Positions 1-8,000 of a DNA stretch of 15,555 nt are shown one piece after another. The stretch covers positions 1 through 15,555 of the forward strand of contig CAYUDP010000013.1 of NCBI GenBank assembly GCA_964443725.1, given 5' to 3'. The notes under the pieces are model-generated. The model searched no databases. It was not told where the DNA came from and worked only from the letters and a program-made list of their open reading frames with translations. The position numbers and the translations under genes are program-made. The stretch's first letter is position 1. The number at the start of each line of letters is the position of its first letter. The stretch comes from CAYUDP01 sp964443725 (GTDB lineage: Bacteria > Patescibacteriota > Minisyncoccia > Phycocordibacterales > JAKFXT01).

Positions 1-30
1 TGTGTGTCTAAGCCCAACTCTATTGCTAAT

Positions 31-1473
31 TTATTGTTGAATTTCATTTAGTTTTGATCTTGTTTTTGGTCCAACGGTTCCATAGCCCTGTTCTCCGTTT
101 TTACATATACCAAATGACTCTTGGAATTTTTTAACCGCTTTTTCTGTTGCTGCCCCAAAGTATCCTGTTACTGATTGTTCTGGGAAAATGTTTGGGTTAG
201 TGCTCAAAATCTCTTGAAGTTTAGAAACATCTTGTCCGCGGGAGCCTCTCGCTAGATATTTTTTAAATGTGTATTTACTGCCAGTAAATTTCGATAAGTC
301 AGTTGTTGTTGAGGCTATAGGTGTGGTAGACGAGCCTATATTGTAAGCTGTTAAGTTGGGGGAGGTGAGGGGGGCTACGTAACTTTTTGGATGAACCGAG
401 AGATCGATGGAGGCTGAATATGCCATATCATAATTACCATCAAGTCTTTTGGGGACTATGGTTACTGTTGTGTTTTCAGTAAAATTTGAAGTGCTATTTA
501 CCTCTAGGTTAATTTCTCCAGTAGATGAGGCGGTGTTGCTAAGGGCTAATCTTCCGCAATCTAGTGCCCCAGAACTTGAGGCTTCAACAAGCTTATAAGA
601 TACTCCGTCTACACACTTGAGTATTAAATTGGCCCCGAGAGAGTCTTGGATTTTCCATTTCAATGTGACAGTAGTGCCTGTTTTGAACTTAGATTGATTT
701 GCGGTAAAAGGACTGATTGTTGGATATTTGACCTCAGCTGGAGTTGATTCAACTGTCACTTTTTTGGCTCTGGTTCCATCATAATAACCAACTACAAAAG
801 CAGGAAGTATTGTGAATTCGACGTTTATTTTTGCGTTTGATTGATTTGTTAAGCTTATGTCGGCAGAGCCGGATGGCGAAAGGTCGTTTTTGAATATTGG
901 TCTGTCACACGGGATTGATCCATCAGAATACTGAGTAGAGGTTGCTAGTATGTTATTTGTACAAGCCATCTGGATATTTACCCCACTTAAATCACTATCT
1001 CCAGTCCAAGAGATGATCACTTTGTTTCCAGATGATATGGCTGTTGGTGTTACGGTCGCAGAAGTTATGGTCTCTGATGCTGGAGCTATTGTTACTATCT
1101 GTAGTCTGGAGATATTGTCAGCTGTTGATCCCGTTGAATCCTTGGCTATAAGTTTTACACCAACTTGTTTTGAAGTTCCGCTTATGTTGGTGATTATAAA
1201 ATCTCCGGCGTCTGATGGTTTGTCACTTACTGTTGAGTCAGTATTACATGGATATGATGTTCCGTTTGTATATTTTATCCTTATTCCATCTGGACAATTA
1301 AATCTAAGGATTGGGGCGAGTCCACCTGATGTACTCCATGTGGCTGATATGGGTTGCCCGCTATACATATAATTTGTCGATATTATGAAGCTGTTTATTG
1401 TCGGCGTATCAGCTAGAGCTAAAGTTGGGATAAAAACAAAAAGGGAAAGCAAAAGCTTGTAAGTATTTTTCAT
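31..1473 (-). CDS. Secreted protein with three Ig-like domains and C-terminal peptidoglycan-binding domain
   Basis: A 480-residue protein with a clear Sec signal peptide: K2-K6, a hydrophobic core at about 7-20, and likely cleavage after ALA at residue 21. Three repeats of about 110 residues follow (about 24-130, 135-245, 250-362). Each begins with a P-x-I-x-x-F/A-type strand and carries one cysteine pair (C60/C76, C171/C189, C287/C306), which suggests exported, disulfide-linked beta-sandwich domains. A Ser/Thr-rich linker (about 365-400) leads to a PG_binding_1 domain at about 407-480 (LARGSRGQDVSKLQ, then TGYFGAATEKAVKKFQ and VGPKTRSKLNE), the family that binds peptidoglycan non-covalently. 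This architecture is common in Parcubacteria secreted proteins. It is probably a cell-wall surface protein; its ligand is unknown. The ATG at 1473 gives the signal peptide and has no Shine-Dalgarno. It is transcribed away from the SET gene. The domain calls are from motif recognition; the Ig-like fold is inferred. Confidence 0.85.
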   Translation of the reverse strand: MKNTYKLLLSLFVFIPTLALADTPTINSFIISTNYMYSGQPISATWSTSGGLAPILRFNCPDGIRIKYTNGTSYPCNTDSTVSDKPSDAGDFIITNISGTSKQVGVKLIAKDSTGSTADNISRLQIVTIAPASETITSATVTPTAISSGNKVIISWTGDSDLSGVNIQMACTNNILATSTQYSDGSIPCDRPIFKNDLSPSGSADISLTNQSNAKINVEFTILPAFVVGYYDGTRAKKVTVESTPAEVKYPTISPFTANQSKFKTGTTVTLKWKIQDSLGANLILKCVDGVSYKLVEASSSGALDCGRLALSNTASSTGEINLEVNSTSNFTENTTVTIVPKRLDGNYDMAYSASIDLSVHPKSYVAPLTSPNLTAYNIGSSTTPIASTTTDLSKFTGSKYTFKKYLARGSRGQDVSKLQEILSTNPNIFPEQSVTGYFGAATEKAVKKFQESFGICKNGEQGYGTVGPKTRSKLNEIQQ

Positions 1474-1509
1474 ATTTTATTTAATTTAAATCTTAGATTA
1501 CTAATAAGT

Positions 1510-1537
1510 ATTTTAACATAGCTTAAAAAGTTTTTAA
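1510..1537 (-). promoter_or_regulatory. Promoter for the secreted Ig-like/peptidoglycan-binding gene
   Basis: On the minus strand there is a -10 box TAAAAT (1510-1515) with an extended TGT (1516-1518) and a weaker -35 TTAAAA (1532-1537), spacer 16. Transcription would start near 1503, about 30 nt before the ATG at 1473. The leader is AT-rich and has no Shine-Dalgarno. Confidence 0.5.
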
Positions 1538-1543
1538 CTGTCC

Positions 1544-1572
1544 TTGAAGAATTATCCCCTCTGTGAGATAAT
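1544..1572 (+). promoter_or_regulatory. Sigma-70-type promoter of the SET gene
   Basis: -35 TTGAAG (1544-1549), spacer 17, -10 GATAAT (1567-1572). The predicted start of transcription is near 1579-1580, leaving only about 6 nt before the ATG at 1586. The TTG at 1544 that would open a longer reading frame is the -35 box, so it should not be used as a start codon. Confidence 0.6.
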
Positions 1573-1585
1573 CTTCTTTGTTTTT

Positions 1586-2059
1586 ATGGTAGATATAGAT
1601 AAAAAAACAGAGAAGGCTTATGTACCCGCTTCAGTAAAGGTTGGGAGATCGAGTGCTGGTCTTGGCTTATTTGCTATTGAACCAATAAAGAGGGGGGATT
1701 TTATAATCGAATATGTTGGGAAGAAAATTTCTCATAAGGAAGCAGAGGATCATACAGGTAAATATCTCTTCGAGATTAATAACAAGTGGACTGTAGATGG
1801 GGCAGATAGGAAAAATATTGCAAGGTACATAAACCATTCATGTAAGCCAAACTGTGAGACAGAAATCCGCAATGGTAGGATACTGATTTTTGCTATAAAA
1901 AATATTCCAGTTGGCGAAGAGTTACATTATGACTATGGGGAAGATTATTTTGATACTTTTATAAAACCGCATGGGTGTAGATGTTTCAAATGTAATGGGA
2001 AAAAGATTGTGGTGCCGAATGAAAAGGTGGTTGGGGTCAGTAAAAGTAAAGCTAAGTAA
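1586..2059 (+). CDS. SET-domain protein-lysine methyltransferase
   Basis: A 157-residue single SET domain, predicted to transfer methyl from S-adenosylmethionine to lysine. Seen directly: GLGLFA (25-30) in the SAM-binding loop, GDFIIEYVG (37-45), the hallmark RYINHSC (80-86) with C90, GEELHYDYG (110-118) with the conserved tyrosine, and a post-SET cysteine cluster CRCFKC (C131, C133, C136). C86 plus the three post-SET cysteines could form a zinc site as in eukaryotic SET enzymes. The C-terminus is Lys-rich (SKSKAK). I chose the ATG at 1586 over the in-frame TTG at 1544 because the TTG lies inside the -35 box and its extra 14 residues are not part of the fold. There is no Shine-Dalgarno. The substrate is unknown; in other bacteria and archaea such proteins modify ribosomal or chromatin proteins. 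It converges on the gene at 2095 across a terminator. Confidence 0.88.
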   Translation: MVDIDKKTEKAYVPASVKVGRSSAGLGLFAIEPIKRGDFIIEYVGKKISHKEAEDHTGKYLFEINNKWTVDGADRKNIARYINHSCKPNCETEIRNGRILIFAIKNIPVGEELHYDYGEDYFDTFIKPHGCRCFKCNGKKIVVPNEKVVGVSKSKAK

Positions 2060-2066
2060 ATGAACT

Positions 2067-2094
2067 TCGCCGCGGGGGTCCCCGCGGCGATTTT
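2067..2094. terminator. Bidirectional hairpin terminator between convergent genes
   Basis: A perfect inverted repeat, CGCCGCGGGG (2068-2077) and CCCCGCGGCG (2080-2089), extended by a T-A pair at 2067/2090 and followed by TTTT (2091-2094). The GC-rich stem lies 8 nt after the SET stop codon and next to the stop of the minus-strand gene at 2095. It can end transcription of the SET gene; the minus-strand side has a poorer T-tract (AAGTTCA). Confidence 0.8.
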
Positions 2095-2400
2095 CTAGGA
2101 AAGTCTGACGGCGCATATTTCTCCACCTGCTGTCGTCGATACCCCGTAGTGTCTAGTTGTTGCTGGATCTTGGGCGAGTTCCCCTCGGATTTTCACGACG
2201 CTCGAAATCGAGACTGTGGTGCGCCAGCCGACTCTACTTATGGTCCCCCAGGCCGAACTACGTCCATCCAAGGTGGACACTAGGTACCCACCCTGAACTT
2301 CCGAGACTTCCCCAAGATCGATCGGGGAGAATCTTTCGATAAAGCGACGGGCGACTATTTTGAAAATCTCCCGTTTTCTTTCGTCTGTCATTTGGATCAT
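2095..2400 (-). CDS. GC-rich orphan protein, 101 aa
   Basis: I do not recognise a family. The 101-residue protein has a charged N-terminal helix (DERKREIFKIVARRFIERF, about 6-24). The remainder looks beta-rich with many Gly, Ser and Thr and no membrane segment, signal peptide or cysteine motif (one Cys near the C-terminus). The start at 2400 is fixed by an AAAGGA ribosome site about 6 nt upstream; a second Met at residue 4 has poorer spacing. Base composition is clearly richer in GC than the flanking genes: two 60-base lines I counted by hand were 52% and 55%, against about a third in the neighbouring PAP2 gene. It forms a one-gene unit with its own promoter and terminator, like four other genes in the window. 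It may be recently acquired or lineage-specific; its function is unknown. Confidence 0.7.
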   Translation of the reverse strand: MIQMTDERKREIFKIVARRFIERFSPIDLGEVSEVQGGYLVSTLDGRSSAWGTISRVGWRTTVSISSVVKIRGELAQDPATTRHYGVSTTAGGEICAVRLS

Positions 2401-2443
2401 CTCGGGTCCTTTCCGGTTTCAGTTTAGATTCTATTCCATCCGG

Positions 2444-2472
2444 AGAATATAATAGATTGTATAACTTGTAAA
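2444..2472 (-). promoter_or_regulatory. Promoter of the GC-rich orphan gene at 2095-2400
   Basis: Minus strand: -35 TTTACA (plus-strand tgtaaa, 2467-2472), spacer 17, -10 TATTCT (plus-strand agaata, 2444-2449). The start would be near 2437, giving a leader of about 37 nt that contains the AAAGGA ribosome site. Confidence 0.45.
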
Positions 2473-2529
2473 CATATAACGTTTGTTTTCCCCATAATAA
2501 ATACTTATTTATCTGTTATCCTATATAAA

Positions 2530-3192
2530 GTGAAATTTCCACTTTTCCTAAATGTATTAAAAAATATAATAAAGATTCTATCATGGAGACATATTGTTTA
2601 TATCCTTATTGGAATATGTCTTACGGTAGTTTGTGTTTTTTCTGGTATTGATAATGCCTACTATTATTATTTTTATAAGGGCAAGGTCTATAATCTACTT
2701 TTTCCAGCGGTTTTTCTTGGTGGTATTATTCCAATAATTTTGCCAATGGCTCTTTATACTTCTTATTTTTTCGAAAGGAGAAGGGAAATGAAGGTGTCGG
2801 CTTTTGCTCTTGCTCAGGCAGCTATTTTGGGGTCTTTTCTATCTTCGACAATGAAAGCTTTTACGGGCAGAGTTCCACCGCCAAATTTTGTTTTAAATAG
2901 TTTTTCTGATTTAAGCCATTCGTTTAGGTTTGGGTTTATGGAGGGGGGTATTTTTTGGGGTTGGCCGTCATCACATACAACTATTGCCTTTGCTATGGCG
3001 ATAACTTTGGTTACCCTTTACCCTAAAAACCTCTATATCAGAACATTGGCTATCTTTTATGCTTTTTATATTGGTTTGGGGGTATCAATGAGTATTCATT
3101 GGTTTTCTGATTTTCTTATGGGTGCAATTTTAGGGTCAGTTATTGGGGTTGTTGTTGGAAATAGTTTTAGAAGAGAATCAAAGTTTTTCTAG
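2530..3192 (+). CDS. PAP2-superfamily membrane phosphatase-like protein
   Basis: A 220-residue integral membrane protein with segments at about 22-40, 54-78, 92-105, 150-165, 170-188 and 196-212. PAP2 (type 2 phosphatidic acid phosphatase) enzymes remove phosphate from lipid or undecaprenyl phosphates. Motif 1 appears as K109-AFTGR-VPP, motif 2 as GWPSSH (144-149, canonical PSGH) and motif 3 as S-I-H190-W-F-S-D194. The two histidines and the aspartate are present. The arginine of the RP pair in motif 1 is replaced by Pro116, and the arginine six residues before the motif-3 histidine is Gly184. It may therefore be a divergent subfamily or have altered chemistry. The start is GTG at 2530, the only sensible start before the first membrane segment; no Shine-Dalgarno is seen. 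A terminator follows at 3221. Likely role: envelope lipid or undecaprenyl-pyrophosphate recycling. Confidence 0.8.
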   Translation: MKFPLFLNVLKNIIKILSWRHIVYILIGICLTVVCVFSGIDNAYYYYFYKGKVYNLLFPAVFLGGIIPIILPMALYTSYFFERRREMKVSAFALAQAAILGSFLSSTMKAFTGRVPPPNFVLNSFSDLSHSFRFGFMEGGIFWGWPSSHTTIAFAMAITLVTLYPKNLYIRTLAIFYAFYIGLGVSMSIHWFSDFLMGAILGSVIGVVVGNSFRRESKFF

Positions 3193-3220
3193 AAATTTTG
3201 TATATTTGTGAAAACGGTTG

Positions 3221-3243
3221 GCTGTTGGCATAACGGCTTTTTT
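3221..3243 (+). terminator. Rho-independent terminator after the PAP2-like gene
   Basis: GCTGTT (3221-3226), loop GGCAT, AACGGC (3232-3237): a six-pair stem with one G-U pair, followed by six T (3238-3243). It lies about 28 nt after the PAP2 stop codon. The hairpin loop overlaps the -35 box of the next promoter. Confidence 0.6.
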
Positions 3244-3253
3244 CTGTTATATA
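3225..3253 (+). promoter_or_regulatory. Promoter of the RND efflux operon
   Basis: -35 TTGGCA (3225-3230), spacer 17, -10 TATATA (3248-3253) preceded by an extended TGT. Transcription would start near 3260. If the N gap is false, the fusion-protein ATG is the one at 3294 in the left copy of the duplicated 55 bp, which leaves a leader of about 34 nt without a Shine-Dalgarno. The -35 box sits in the loop of the upstream terminator. Confidence 0.55.
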
Positions 3254-3300
3254 TAGAAGTGCTAAAAATATCAAAAAAACCTTATTTTATATCATGTTTT
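3246..3300 (+). repeat. Left copy of a 55-bp exact direct repeat flanking the N gap
   Basis: Starts GTTATATATAGAAGTGC and ends ATATCATGTTTT. It is base-for-base identical to 3401-3455. The repeat ends exactly where the run of N begins and its twin starts exactly where the run ends, which points to the overlap of two contigs rather than a biological repeat. Confidence 0.95.
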
Positions 3301-3400
3301 NNNNNNNNNNNNNNNNNNNNNNNNNNNNNNNNNNNNNNNNNNNNNNNNNNNNNNNNNNNNNNNNNNNNNNNNNNNNNNNNNNNNNNNNNNNNNNNNNNNN
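3301..3400. other. 100-N scaffold gap, probably spurious
   Basis: Exactly 100 N, a standard placeholder length. Both sides show the same 55 bp, so the two contigs most likely overlap and the true sequence has one copy and no gap. Any reading frame drawn through this region is an artefact. Confidence 0.95.
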
Positions 3401-3455
3401 GTTATATATAGAAGTGCTAAAAATATCAAAAAAACCTTATTTTATATCATGTTTT
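3401..3455 (+). repeat. Right copy of the 55-bp exact direct repeat flanking the N gap
   Basis: Identical to 3246-3300. It contains the ATG (3449) of the membrane fusion protein, whose equivalent in the left copy is at 3294. Collapsing the two copies removes about 155 bases from this window without changing any encoded protein. Confidence 0.95.
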
Positions 3456-5014
3456 CCAAAATAATAAACTTCATAAAACAAGCCAAAACGTACCTTATGG
3501 GGGTTTTTTCAAGGCTTACAAAAAAACAAAGAATTCTTGCTTCGGTATTTGGGATTTTAATTGTCTCAATCTCTGGGTATTTTGTTTTTAATACAAAGAA
3601 AGCGACAGAGGGGATACCTCCAGAGAGGCAAGTTGTTTTACGTGAAGTGGGGGATTTGTCCCTGGAGGGTTCTCAGATTTCGGCAGTGGGGTCTGTTGAG
3701 TCAACTTCCGGTGCGACCATAAGGGCTGAGAGGTCTGGTGTTATAACTAGATTAAATTATTCACTTGGAGATTATGTTTACGCAGGTGGAGTTATTGCTG
3801 AGATGGAAAATTCAGCTGAGAGGGCGGGAGTTGCTCAGGCTCAGGCTTCTTATGACAAGGTTAAAAAGGGAGTTAGAACAGAGCAGATGACTATATTAGA
3901 GGGACAAAGCGACGCTTCCAAGACTGGTGCACTTACTGCAATACTTAATGCATACTCATCAGCTGATTCCGCTATTAGGGCAAGTGCCGATAAATTGTTC
4001 ACAAATCCACAATCACTAAATCCACAACTAAGTGTTTCTGTTGCAGATTCTCAGGCTAAGACTGATGTTGAGAATGCTCGTGTAGCAATGAATGATATTT
4101 TAAAGAGAGAAAAAGAGATGTCCAATTCGCTTAATTCTTCTTCTGATCTGAACTCTGAATTCAATCAGGCCGATCTTGAGATGAGAAAAGTTAGGGATTT
4201 CTTAGATATGTTGGTTCATGCTTTGAATTCAGCTATATCAACAACGCAATTTCCCGATTCGGCTCTCGTTGCGTATAAGTCTGAGATAAGTGGAGCAAGA
4301 TCAAGTGTGACTGGTGCGATAAGTTCTCTTTCATCTGCAAAACAGGGGTTAACTGTTGGTGTAAAGACTTTGGAGCAAAGTGTGAATGGGGCAGAGCCAG
4401 AGGATCTCACTTTGTCTAGGGCGGGACTTTCAGTTGCCCAAGCCAATCTTGAGAAAACAATAATAAGAGCTCCACTTTCAGGTAATCTTAATTCTTTGAG
4501 TTTAAAGAGGGGGGATTTCGTTCAGGCTTATACTCCGGTTGCAAGTATTGCAAACAATGGTTCTCTTGAGATGGTTGCTTATCTAAATGAACAGGACGCT
4601 TCTTTGGTTAAGGTTGGCCAAAGTGTAAAAATAAATAATGAGAATTCTGGTGTGGTGACAAAGATTGCCCCAGCCTTAGATAGTCTTACAAAAAAGATTG
4701 AAATAAAAATAGCTATTGTGGATGGAGGCAAGTTAGTCAATGGACAAAGTGCTAATATATCTATACCTGTCAGTAAAGATAAGATAATAAGTAATAATCA
4801 ATCGATATCAATACCTCTTTCCTCATTAAAAATACTATCTGATAGGATGGTGATTTTTACTGTTGACTATGAAAATAAGCTTGTTTCGCATGATGTTAAG
4901 ATTGGCCGGCTCTTGGGAGATAGGGTGGAGATTTTGTCTGGCTTAACAAATGACATGAAAATTGTCGAAGATGCCCGAGGACTTCGTGATGGAGAGATTG
5001 TGGTTGTTAAATAA
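3449..5014 (+). CDS. RND efflux membrane fusion (periplasmic adaptor) protein
   Basis: A 521-residue HlyD/AcrA-type adaptor. It has a basic N-terminus, then one membrane anchor at about 29-47, with no lipobox. The first half of the lipoyl (biotinyl-like) domain is at about 76-122 (IRAERSGVITRLNYSLGDYV). A long alpha-helical hairpin spans about 123-345, rich in Ala, Ser, Glu and Lys. The second lipoyl half is at about 346-385 (TIIRAPLSGNLNSLSLKRGD), followed by beta-barrel and membrane-proximal domains to the end. Such adaptors link an RND pump to the exterior. It is translated just ahead of the permease, whose ATG comes 3 nt after this stop codon, so the two are co-expressed. The ATG at 3449 is the only plausible start, because an in-frame stop lies upstream once the false gap is closed. 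The helical hairpin is long for the family. No TolC-like outer-membrane gene is nearby, as expected if the cell has no outer membrane. Confidence 0.88.
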   Translation: MFSKIINFIKQAKTYLMGVFSRLTKKQRILASVFGILIVSISGYFVFNTKKATEGIPPERQVVLREVGDLSLEGSQISAVGSVESTSGATIRAERSGVITRLNYSLGDYVYAGGVIAEMENSAERAGVAQAQASYDKVKKGVRTEQMTILEGQSDASKTGALTAILNAYSSADSAIRASADKLFTNPQSLNPQLSVSVADSQAKTDVENARVAMNDILKREKEMSNSLNSSSDLNSEFNQADLEMRKVRDFLDMLVHALNSAISTTQFPDSALVAYKSEISGARSSVTGAISSLSSAKQGLTVGVKTLEQSVNGAEPEDLTLSRAGLSVAQANLEKTIIRAPLSGNLNSLSLKRGDFVQAYTPVASIANNGSLEMVAYLNEQDASLVKVGQSVKINNENSGVVTKIAPALDSLTKKIEIKIAIVDGGKLVNGQSANISIPVSKDKIISNNQSISIPLSSLKILSDRMVIFTVDYENKLVSHDVKIGRLLGDRVEILSGLTNDMKIVEDARGLRDGEIVVVK

Positions 5015-5017
5015 AGT

Positions 5018-8000
5018 ATGTTACCTCTCTGGAATTTCTTTCTAAACAAGCGTCAATTTACAGCAATTCTTATTGCTGGTCTTGTTGTTTGGGGTGTATC
5101 GTCCGCAGTATTTATTACAAAAGAATCTGCTCCTGAAGTTCAGATCCCGATCGGTATTGTCACTACTGTTTTGCCAGGGGCATCATCCGAGGATATTGAG
5201 AGACTTGTGACAGACAAGATTGAAGATCGACTTACAAACCTTCCTGATTTGGACAAGATGACTTCTTCTTCAAAAAGTGGGGTTTCGGTTGTTGTAGTGC
5301 AGTTCAATGCTTCCGCTAATATTGATAAATCTATACAAAAACTTAAGGATGAAGTTGATAAAGCTAAGCCCGATTTGCCAGAGGAGGCCAAAGCCCCAAA
5401 TGTCTCCGATGTAAATTTCGTAGATCAACCAGTCCAAATGATTTCTGTTTCAGCAGATTTGCCTTTTGTGAGTTTCGCAAAATTGTCAGATGATTTGAAA
5501 AGAGAGCTTCAGGGGGTTGAGGGTGTTTCTAGAGTTGAGGTGTCTGGGGTGCGTCATAGAGAAGTACAGGTTGTAGTTAGAAAAGAAAATCTAAGTCGTT
5601 ATGGGATATCACTACCGCAGGTTGTTGGAGCTATTGCTTCAGCAAACGCGTCTTTACCTGCTGGGTCAATAACTGTAGATAATATTTCTTATAATATAAA
5701 TTTTGAGGGCAGTCTTGATGATGTAAAAGACATTGGGAATATCCCATTATTTCCCGTTGGTGGTGAGCCAATATATCTGAAAGATATTGCTTCTGTTTCT
5801 GATGGGGTTGAAAAAGCCACATCTTATTCTAGGGTTGCTGTTTCAGGTAAGACAAGTGAACAAGCAATGACCCTTTCTATTTATAAAGTTAGGGGATATG
5901 ACGTGACTAAAATGACTGAGGCTGTCAGGGTTAAACTTGATGGTCTAAAAAATGATCTTCTAAAAAACAGTTCAGTTGTTATAACTTTCGATGCAGGGAA
6001 AGAGGTTAAGAAAGATTTACGCGAACTTACTAGAACTGGACTTGAAACTATTATTTTGGTTATGCTTTGTCTTTTCGCTTCTATTGGCTGGAAGGAGGCC
6101 ATAGTTGCTGGGTTATCTATCCCACTTTCTTTTCTGATCGCTTTCATTGGGCTTTTGTATTCTGGTAATACAATAAATTTCGTATCTCTATTTTCTTTGA
6201 TATTGGCTATAGGTATTTTAGTTGACTCCGGTATTGTAGTTGTTGAAGCTATACATACAAGATCTAGGATAATGGGAGATAGAACCGAGGCAGCAAGACA
6301 AGCTCTGAGAGAGTACGCGTGGCCACTTATAGGGGGGACTATGACAACCGTCGCAGTCTTTGTGCCACTTTTCTTTATATCTGGCGTGACAGGAAAGTTT
6401 ATTGCAACGATACCTTTTACAATAATCGCCGTTCTTATCGCTTCAATATTTGTTTCTTTGGGGCTCATACCAATCCTCGCCGTGGTGTTCGCTAAAGATG
6501 ACGGTCATTCTGATTTGAACGACAAACAAGAAGCTTATGCCATAAAGGCAAGGGAGTGGTATGCTAATTTTTTGCATAAATTTTTTGCAAATGAAAAATT
6601 ACAGAAAAAATTTTTATGGGTAATGGCGGGATCTTTTGTTCTTACTTTATTTTTACCAATTATTGGTTTGTTGAAGGTTAATTTTTTCCCAGCTGAAGAT
6701 GGCGATTTTGTGTATGTTGATATCGAACTCCCTCCAGGGAGTAGTTTGTCCCAAACAGATTTGGCCACTAGAGCGCTTGAGGAGGTTTTATATGGTAAAA
6801 AATATGCTGATTCCTTGGTCACAACCGTTGGGGCAACTAGTCAGTTTAGTAATAATGCTCAAAGTGGTGAGAGGTATGCCAATTTGATTGTTAATCTAGT
6901 TGATAAGAGTGATCGTAATAAAACATCAACTGAAATAGTTGATGAAATAAAGAAGGATATTGAACCATTAAAAATGGCAAAATTTATCGTAAGCCAACCT
7001 GCAGGAGGTCCTCCAGTTGGGGCACCGATTTTGCTTAAGTTTTTTGGTGATAATCGGGACAAGATAGATGAGGCTTTGGTTGTAGCCCAGAAAGTTCTTG
7101 AGGGAGTGCCGGGGGCAGTTAATATAGATTCTTCAAATAAAAACGACATGACCGAGTTTGTGCTGTCAGTAGATAGGTTTAAGCTCGCTGAAATGGGGGC
7201 TTCGGTTTCTGATGTTGCCTCAAATCTTCGTATGTCAGTTGCCGGTGTCACAGCCACAAAAATAAGAAGTGGTAATAATGATGTGGACATAGTTGTATCT
7301 CTAGATCTCAATCCTAACTTTACCGATCCACATGAAGCCTCTTTTGCGAATATTGATTCAGTGAAGACGATATCAATGCGCAATCAATCAGGTGGAACCT
7401 TTTTGCTGGGTTCAGTTTTGAGTGATTCTCTTGGCAGGAATAACTCTGTTATAAACCATGAGGGCAGAGAACGCCTATCAACTCTGACTGCTGATGTTGG
7501 TTTGGGCTATAACTCTCGAGAAGTTTTGTCTGAATTTAAAAAGAAAATGGAGGGAGTAGAAATGCCAGATGGTGTAAAGATGAAAATCGGAGGAGAAAAT
7601 GAAGAAACCGATAAATCTTTTGTTGAAATGTTTTTTGCTCTAATAGGAGGAGTTGTTCTTATGTTTATTATTCTTGTTTTGGCTTTTGATTCTATAAGAT
7701 ACAGTGCCTATTTGCTTTTGGCTGTGCCACTATCTCTTATTGGGGTATTTTTTGGTTTGACGATAATGAGGCAGACATTATCTTTCCCATCACTTCTTGG
7801 AGTTATTGCTTTGTCTGGCGTGATTATTAACCACGCTATAATTCTTATGGACTCAATAATTCAAAGGTTTAAACATAGTGATGGTAAAGAGTTTAAAGAA
7901 GTAGTTGTTGAATCTGCAGTTTCTAGATTAAGGCCAATATTTTTGACTACTATTACGACCGTTGTTGGCATGTTGCCACTTACAGTCGCATCAGCCTTGT

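Noticed and set aside
950..1372. Plus-strand frame of 140 codons inside the secreted Ig-like gene
   Set aside because: Shadow of the real minus-strand gene, with no motif or ribosome site.
1544..1585. TTG start adding 14 residues to the SET protein
   Set aside because: The TTG is part of a -35 box with a well-spaced -10; the added residues do not belong to the domain.
3208..3411. Open frame of 67 codons containing a run of unknown residues
   Set aside because: It runs through the N gap and the duplicated 55 bp; it disappears when the false gap is closed.
5881..7383. Long minus-strand frames (5881-6468, 6859-7383) within the permease gene
   Set aside because: They are antisense to an intact 1032-codon RND gene, have low-complexity Ser/Thr/Ile-rich translations, and lack any ribosome site or promoter.
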